Shown one piece after another: positions 58,119-64,000 of a DNA stretch of 64,000 nt. Below the pieces are notes generated by a model, which worked only from the letters and a program-made list of their open reading frames with translations, had not been told where the DNA came from and did no database searches. The translations under genes and the position numbers were made by a program. The DNA comes from Pyxicephalus adspersus (taxonomy: Eukaryota; Chordata; Amphibia; Anura; Pyxicephalidae): the NCBI RefSeq assembly GCF_032062135.1, contig NC_092864.1:16379762-16443761 (forward strand), given 5' to 3'. The stretch's first letter is position 1. The number at the start of each line of letters is the position of its first letter.

Positions 58119-59112
58119 CCCTAAATAATATACAAATGGTATAATGCTATGCATACGCTTTGCGAGTTTTTCCTGGTGGTATTGTTAATTTGTATTACTA
58201 TTGTAATCATGTTTTAATTTAAATTATTTCTTGCGATGTGTAGGTATTCAATGTACCATCCATTGTTTGATATTTGATAAATCAATATTATGATCCTTTT
58301 AAATATAACATCTATATATGTATAACTGCCATGCTAGACAGGGCTTTACTACGTAATAAAGTTTAAAAGATGAAGTACAAATCATTTGGCAGGCAAATCA
58401 TTGTATGTATTACATTTGTGCATTTAGTTGCGTATTACCTGGAGATCAACCTAAAGGCCTCCATGCTGTTGGCGGTTTCAGTGCTTGCACAAATGATCAG
58501 CCTGTAAAGCAGTAAAAGGCTAAAGACACACAGGTGATTTTTAGTAACTCAGTTGTATTCCCAAAATTGCTAGCAATTAATCACAAAGAGTAGTGACTGA
58601 CCACTAAACAGCTGGAACAAATTGCTCCCTATTGTATAAACTGCACAGAGTAGCAATTAATCTTGTATGATCGCTCAAGGCTACAATTGTGTGGCTTGAT
58701 GGCTACTACATGCTACTTTGGTTGGCTCAGCTGTCATTTAGCGGGGTAGAACACCAATGTAATGGCAGGTTGGGCTGGGGAACACTTTCACAGCTTAACC
58801 TCCTTACAGATGCTATAGAAACAAACCAGCAAAAGTGGAATTTTGTAGAGGAGACGGGAGTTCACTGTTACAAGAGATAGGAATTGCTTGGCAAAGGTGA
58901 AGGCATAAACCCAACTGTGTTCTCAGGCTTTCCCTGACTTGCTCCTTTTCTTTGAAGGTTCCCTTTCATTCCTTGCTGTATTTTAGTTTCTAAATTTATA
59001 GGTAAGAGAATCACAATGAGAGGGTTTTTTCCAGTGGGGTGAAAATATAAGTATTAGCCCTGCTGTGGGCCTGTTTGCCAACCCGGGGTAATAAACATTA
59101 AAAAACACAGGA
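58119..59112. other. Intergenic, no gene recognised
   Basis: No supported ORF or repeat boundary. Confidence 0.55.
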
Positions 59113-59659
59113 GATGTGAAGACGTCAGCATTGCAATTCAATTAGAATTTTGTACATCATGTCAGTTACCTATAAATTTACATTAAGAAACACAGAAGGT
59201 TTTTAAGGCAAACGTGTGAGTATATTGAAAATAATTTCAGGTGATACAAACAGTAATATCGATAATAATTTGATATTCTGAATAACTGAAGAATATATCA
59301 GTCAGTCTTTGCATACATGTTGCATACGTATGGGCTTTCTTATTCTTGAAGAAGCCCAAAACGGGCGAAACGCATCGGGTTACTGACATACGTATGCGAC
59401 ACGATTTATTTTTGTTGAATGTTATCCATTTGGGTTTTTTACAGTTCTACATTCCTCATTTACAGACTGACTGATATATTCTCCAGTCATTCAGGATATA
59501 AAAATATTATCGATATTATTGTTAGTATCACCTGAAAACATTTTCAATATACTCACACGTTTGCCTTAAAACCCTTCTGTGTTTCTTAATGTAAATTTAT
59601 AGGTAACTGACATGATGTACAAAATTCTAATTGAATTGTAATGCTGACGTCTTCACATC
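59113..59659. mobile_element. Large foldback element with a core hairpin in the loop
   Basis: The left arm (59113 to about 59308) begins GATGTGAAGACGTCAGCATT; the right arm (about 59461-59659) ends AATGCTGACGTCTTCACATC. The arms stay about 90% complementary for nearly 200 bp. The ~150-bp loop has CATACGTATG twice and CTTGAAGAAGCCCAAAACGG followed by GCGAAACGCATCGG. No ORF is present, and no clear target duplication was found. Confidence 0.88.
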
Positions 59660-60875
59660 AGCTGCCCTTTACTTTACTTTGCCACCAGTGTAGACCTGTT
59701 CATGCCCTGCACTTCCAGTATTTCCTCAATTTATTTAATTCCTCTTTATTAACGATGGATACCATTTAAATTGGAGGGCTGAGGACATCTTGTGGGAAGA
59801 AAGGACTGCAGGAGACAGCTCCAGACTAAAGTTGAGAATTGCAGCCTGAACTTCTTTTATATCATTAACACCTGCTGAAGGTCAATTCTAATTTTTTAAA
59901 AAAATGTCCAGGCTTTGGCTTTACTATTATCTCTCTTGATTCCTGATTAGACTTGTATAGTAAAACAGTGTTTCCAACCTTCCCTACCTGTCTCCTTTAT
60001 TGTTGTTAAAACTACAGGTGGCCCTTTAATTGGCAGCACTTCAATTGATTGCCTTGCATGCAGGTAATATTTGTTCAGCACTTCCACATTTAGATGGTTA
60101 TTCAAGAATTCCTTTACCGCTGCACAAAAATTTGCTCCCGGTTGGGTTGATCAATATTTTCATTGTTTCACCTGTGTTTCTAGTGGAAAATCCAGGCGTT
60201 CTGACCTTTTAAGAGATCCCATGGGACGCTTGTGAGAGCCCCTTTTGTAAATGAAAGGTGATATGCTGAGGGAGGGCAGCTAGCAGCAACTGGCATATTG
60301 TAACAGGATTAGTGAAGGGCAGATTAGGGCAGAGATGGGCAGAGGTGGGAGGGAATCCTGAGAAAGCGACATTTCGCAGGGTCTGTGGGAATGACTGATG
60401 CTGAGAGGGTGAATGAGCCTTTGATGAGAGGTACGAGTTTGGGAGACTGAAAGAAAGCCATGAAGATCACAGAGAAGGAAGGGGTGAGGCTGCCTGCGTG
60501 TGCCAGGAATGTGGCTGCATATAGTGTTTAATACTATATAAGGAGACAGCGAGTGGGACCAGAGATGGGACGAGCACTGGCATTTTGTGCAGGGGGGGCA
60601 AATACCCATTCTAAAGGCCTAAATCCAGAAATGTGACATGTTGTTTATACTTAACCTTTACAGTGCCAGAAACCTCATCTGGAAATTTGTATAAAGAGAC
60701 ATTTGCTAAATACAGAAAAGCCTGTAGCCGAAAAAAGGAGGGGGAACTGGAATGGTGTTAACATATGTGGAACTGAAAAGCCATGTTGGTGATAAGGTTG
60801 AAAGGAGAACTTTGGGCAGTTCTTAAAAAAATAGTTTGTTTTCATTCCCAACTGATGAATTATTATACTCTAAGG
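59660..60875. other. Intergenic, no gene recognised
   Basis: A 109-codon minus ORF at 60280-60609 has no recognisable motif. The region around 60.3-60.5 kb is purine-rich on the plus strand. No gene supported. Confidence 0.5.
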
Positions 60876-61127
60876 CAGTGGTCCTCAACCTTTTGGAGCT
60901 CGTGGACCACTAAATCTATGGCCGTGTGTCACTCAAAGGGACACAACCTGCCCATTGCCCTGAGCATGTGATGGAGACTTGGTCTGCGGCTCTGGCCGGT
61001 GCGTCCCCCCAAGTGGGGTCCTTCTCGTGACCACGCTGGGGGGTGCACTGGCCAGAGCCGTGGACCACTGCTGGTCTCTGAGCTCTCACGGTCCACCTGT
61101 CAGACAATCGAGGGTTCTGGACCCCTG
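60876..61127. mobile_element. hAT-type MITE, family G copy 3
   Basis: Starts CAGTGGTCCTCAACC and ends GGTTCTGGACCCCTG. Flanks ctctaagg and ctccaagg match at 7 of 8 positions. The interior 'tctggccggtgcgtcccccc' repeats in inverted form as 'ggggggtgcactggccagag', giving a central hairpin (about 60992-61062). Confidence 0.85.
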
Positions 61128-62737
61128 CTCCAAGGAATGACTTAACAGAAAGTATAGGCTTACTCCATGGCCCATCACCCGACAGCAATCCGGTACTTTT
61201 TCTCTGGGATGGAGCTCCCTCTGATGACGTGGACTGGCACTCCTTTATCATCATGTACCATGCAGGATCAACAGAAGCAGCTTGGGGGGCATTGACCAGG
61301 TAAAGACCAAAAAGAAAAGTGGCTTCAGGAAACCGGTCATCACATCCAGAATGGCAAAGAGGAAGAGTGCCAGACTGCTCCACCTCTGAGCAAAATGCCA
61401 ATGCTCACCCCATCTCTGGTTCTACTTGCTATCTCTTTATATTGGGGTGGACAGTTTAATTTTTCAAGAACTGCCCAAAGTAAGCCTTTGAATATGGCAG
61501 TGATTGAACTACTACTAACTACTACTAACAATTCACAGGGTTACAAAAAAGCCCAAAGAAAAGGTGGGCCTTGGCTATGTCATTGTGACTTATTGCACAA
61601 AGTTTCTTGGTTGCCAATGTTGCACTGACTGTATGTACATCATTGAGTACCATTGATTTTTATATTTAGAGTCTTGATCTGCTCCCAGATTAATTTAGGA
61701 CATTGTTCTGCGTTGATCTAGGCTTGGTCATACCATAGTCTTATGCTGGTGTTATTTGATGACATTGTTTTCATTTAGTCTACATAGAACTTTGCTATTT
61801 ATTTAGTTATTTTTCTAAAAATAGAAGTAATAATTATAGCAGTTTCCAGATACTTTTTTTCTAATTCTTGTTTTCAAGCAGTAAATATGTTTTGTTTTTA
61901 ATGTTATCCCAAAGCTGTTTAGAGGGTTTTTTTTCTTCTTGTCATATCTCCAGGCTGGGAAGTCACTAATGATTCAGAGAACATTGCTAATGTTAGCATT
62001 ACACATTGAATACATGGCATTGTCCTGGCACCCTGCTCTCATTGTAGGTCCTAGTTTTTTTTAGGACATTTTGTGGGGAATGTGACTTTCGTTGTCAGAG
62101 CATCCCTTTTTCTTACACTGACTTAAAACCTCAGAATTGGCTTGGTTCTCCATTCTGCCTTTAGTTTTGATTACATGAAGACAATTCTTGGCTTTTTGGT
62201 TATATCCAGTGTGTGGGGAAAAAAATCAAAGTTCATGAGACTAGATTTAAATATTATACATACAGCCTGTGAAGCATGTATATACCACATAAACCATTCT
62301 ATTACATATAAAGTATCCATCCCAGCAATATTGTTTAACTTATTTTTTTTAAAAAAGTGGAAAAAGTTTGGAACCTCTATCAGTTTTTTACTGCTGTCCA
62401 TGCCCTAGGTGGGCAGGTTTCCAATCATTTGTTCTATGACTGCTACTTTATGAAACAAGGACAATCTACTTGGCAGGCACCCAGAAAACAAACAGATTTC
62501 TCTGCATTATAGGCAATGCCTGAACCTTTGTCTGTCTTGTGTGTCATTTAAGGAAACTTTACCACTTTATCACTTTATTTTTGGATACTAATTGCCTAAA
62601 GCTAATCTAATCAATGTCAGGGCATCAGTGACAACCAGAAGTAGGTTCTAACCCTGCCCAAGGTGTTTACTTGAATTTGTCTTTAAGTGAACATTTGAAC
62701 ATTAATCTAGTTTAAAAGCTAGATACAAACATCTAAA
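61128..62737. other. Intergenic, no gene recognised
   Basis: The 161-codon minus ORF at 60916-61401 extends out of the hAT MITE and has no motif. The rest is AT-rich with T-runs near 61850-61935. Confidence 0.5.
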
Positions 62738-63004
62738 TCAATGTTTTTCCAGACTTTGCTAGAGGTTCTTTGCACAATGAGCAATTTTTACCTTTCAGGC
62801 CAGTTTAAGTTACACCAATGATCTTTGACTATCTTTTAAGGGTGACATTTTTCTCAATGGCCAGCAATGTAAGATGAATTCTTGCCACTGATCACCCCTT
62901 AATTTACTGTGATCTGTGTATATAATAATTATAGAAAGGGTTCCTGAAGGCCTGAAAGTTATCTCAAGGGTTCCTCCATGTTACAAAGGCCGACAAAGAG
63001 AGCT
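62738..63004 (+). mobile_element. hAT-type MITE, family H copy 6 (decayed ends)
   Basis: 'aatgtttttccagactttgc', 'tagaggttctttgcacaatg', 'tcaatggccagcaatgtaag', 'tttactgtgatctgtg' and 'gaaggcctgaaagttatctc' follow the family order. The terminal repeats are hard to see. Confidence 0.65.
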
Positions 63005-64000
63005 GTTTGCTTAAACTGTATTGGCATGCAATTTAAAGCAGACTCATGCCTATAAAGACTCTATAAAGGTCTCTATACAAGTGGTTTTAACAACATCGTA
63101 CTACAAGATTACACGTGAATGTTGCATGTTTTTGTACATTATTCATCTATAAAAGCCTCCCCTGTATGGGCACATTGGTACCACCATCTTGGATGTAATG
63201 TGGGCAGCCCCAGCAGACTCTATAGTTTCCCCTTCCCTTCTTTCCGAGCAGCTACAGGTTATCTAGGAAGCTGAAGAGGAGCTGAGCAAGCATAGGCAAT
63301 AATTACACACTACCAGAGAAAAGAGGGGCCGATTAAGTGCAAGGAAACTGGGAGTTGTTGCTTCTTTCATTCCTTGAGTAGCCCAATTTCTAGCAAGTTT
63401 AAAGTCTCATTGCGAGTAAATAAAAACAGAAAGGAAAACACTGTAAGGTTACTATAATATCAAGAATTAAACAAGCTGTTGAATGGTGACTGTTATACTT
63501 AATCTTTTCTTCTAAACGATGGCGATAAAATAATCGCCAACACCTGACATACCATCAAGAGTGCTGGAGGGCTGGTTCATCGGGAGGAACCACAGCACCC
63601 AGTGGTAAGATGTTGTAAACTATGGTGGGTGGCTCTTCAAGAGTGCAAAAAAACTAATTTTCTTACCCTAACAATGAATATTAAAAAAAAAAATTAAAGT
63701 AGTTATCAATCTAACTTTCTTCTAAATCTTATGAGTGTGGTGGGCAGGGTTATCTAACTTTTTCCTGCTATCCAGAAGCTCAAGAAGTAACTTCAAAATC
63801 TACAGAGCCCAGCATTTCACTCACCACTCCGCGCCATTACTTCCTATAGTGGAACACACTTCTAGAATACTTTAAAGGTTCCATAGGTTTTGGTAATTAT
63901 TCAACCAATCGGCTTTTACACTCATCAATGAGACATCGGTGAAAGTATGCATCTCTGTTGATGACATCATAATTGTATTAGGTTTTTACGCCTTTGTAGA
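63005..64000. other. Intergenic, no gene recognised
   Basis: No supported ORF, RNA gene or repeat boundary up to the window edge. Confidence 0.55.

Noticed and set aside
60916..61401. 161-codon minus ORF
   Set aside because: The last third lies in a hAT MITE and the remainder has no motif; no splice-bounded continuation.
1..64000. CRISPR arrays, bacterial operons, viral genomes, tRNA or rRNA genes
   Set aside because: Tandem repeats here lack spacer architecture, the coding gene is intron-split, and no cloverleaf or rRNA signature was recognised by eye; a tRNAscan-type search would be decisive for tRNAs.

Overview
The window looks like nuclear DNA of a frog, probably a ranoid-type anuran. 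It is AT-rich, has vertebrate intron-exon structure, and is packed with short DNA transposons and L2-tailed SINE-like repeats of anuran type. The species assignment is inference from repeat style and from the divergence of the one gene from its mammalian counterpart. Nothing bacterial (operons, CRISPR) or viral was seen.

There is one protein-coding gene I can support: TBC1D24, on the minus strand. Its complete coding sequence lies in seven exons between 31232 (ATG) and 17678 (end of the TGA). The exons join in frame to 567 residues (561 without an 18-nt microexon at 28956-28973), against about 559/553 for the two human isoforms. The TBC domain and all six basic residues of the phosphoinositide pocket are present, and the TLDc domain is complete. 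An untranslated leader ends at a splice acceptor at 31285. The best promoter candidate is a CpG-rich, GC-boxed segment about 12 kb upstream (43.1-43.56 kb), which would make 31.3-43.1 kb the first intron. Poly(A) signals lie near 17.2 kb.

Layout: 0-17 kb is the downstream flank, with hAT, Harbinger-like, Tc1 and TTAA-type elements, a 217-bp tandem duplication, SINE tails and a hAT transposase remnant. 17.2-31.3 kb is TBC1D24, whose introns hold a 5'-truncated L1-type insertion with a perfect 15-bp target duplication, SINEs and hAT MITEs. 31.3-43 kb is probably intron 1, with TTAA elements (one interrupted by a Harbinger-like MITE), minisatellites and MITEs. 43.1-43.56 kb is the candidate promoter. 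43.7-45.0 kb is a minisatellite with a higher-order (~90 bp) pattern, interrupted by a SINE. 45-64 kb has no recognisable gene. It holds an internally deleted mariner (DD34D), two Tc1 transposase remnants, several hAT MITEs with 8-bp target duplications, and a 547-bp foldback element whose loop carries a short core also found in three other repeats here.

Splice sites were read by eye from frame continuity and GT/AG consensus. Repeat boundaries rest on visible terminal repeats and target duplications. Family names are given only where the ends or translated motifs justify them.
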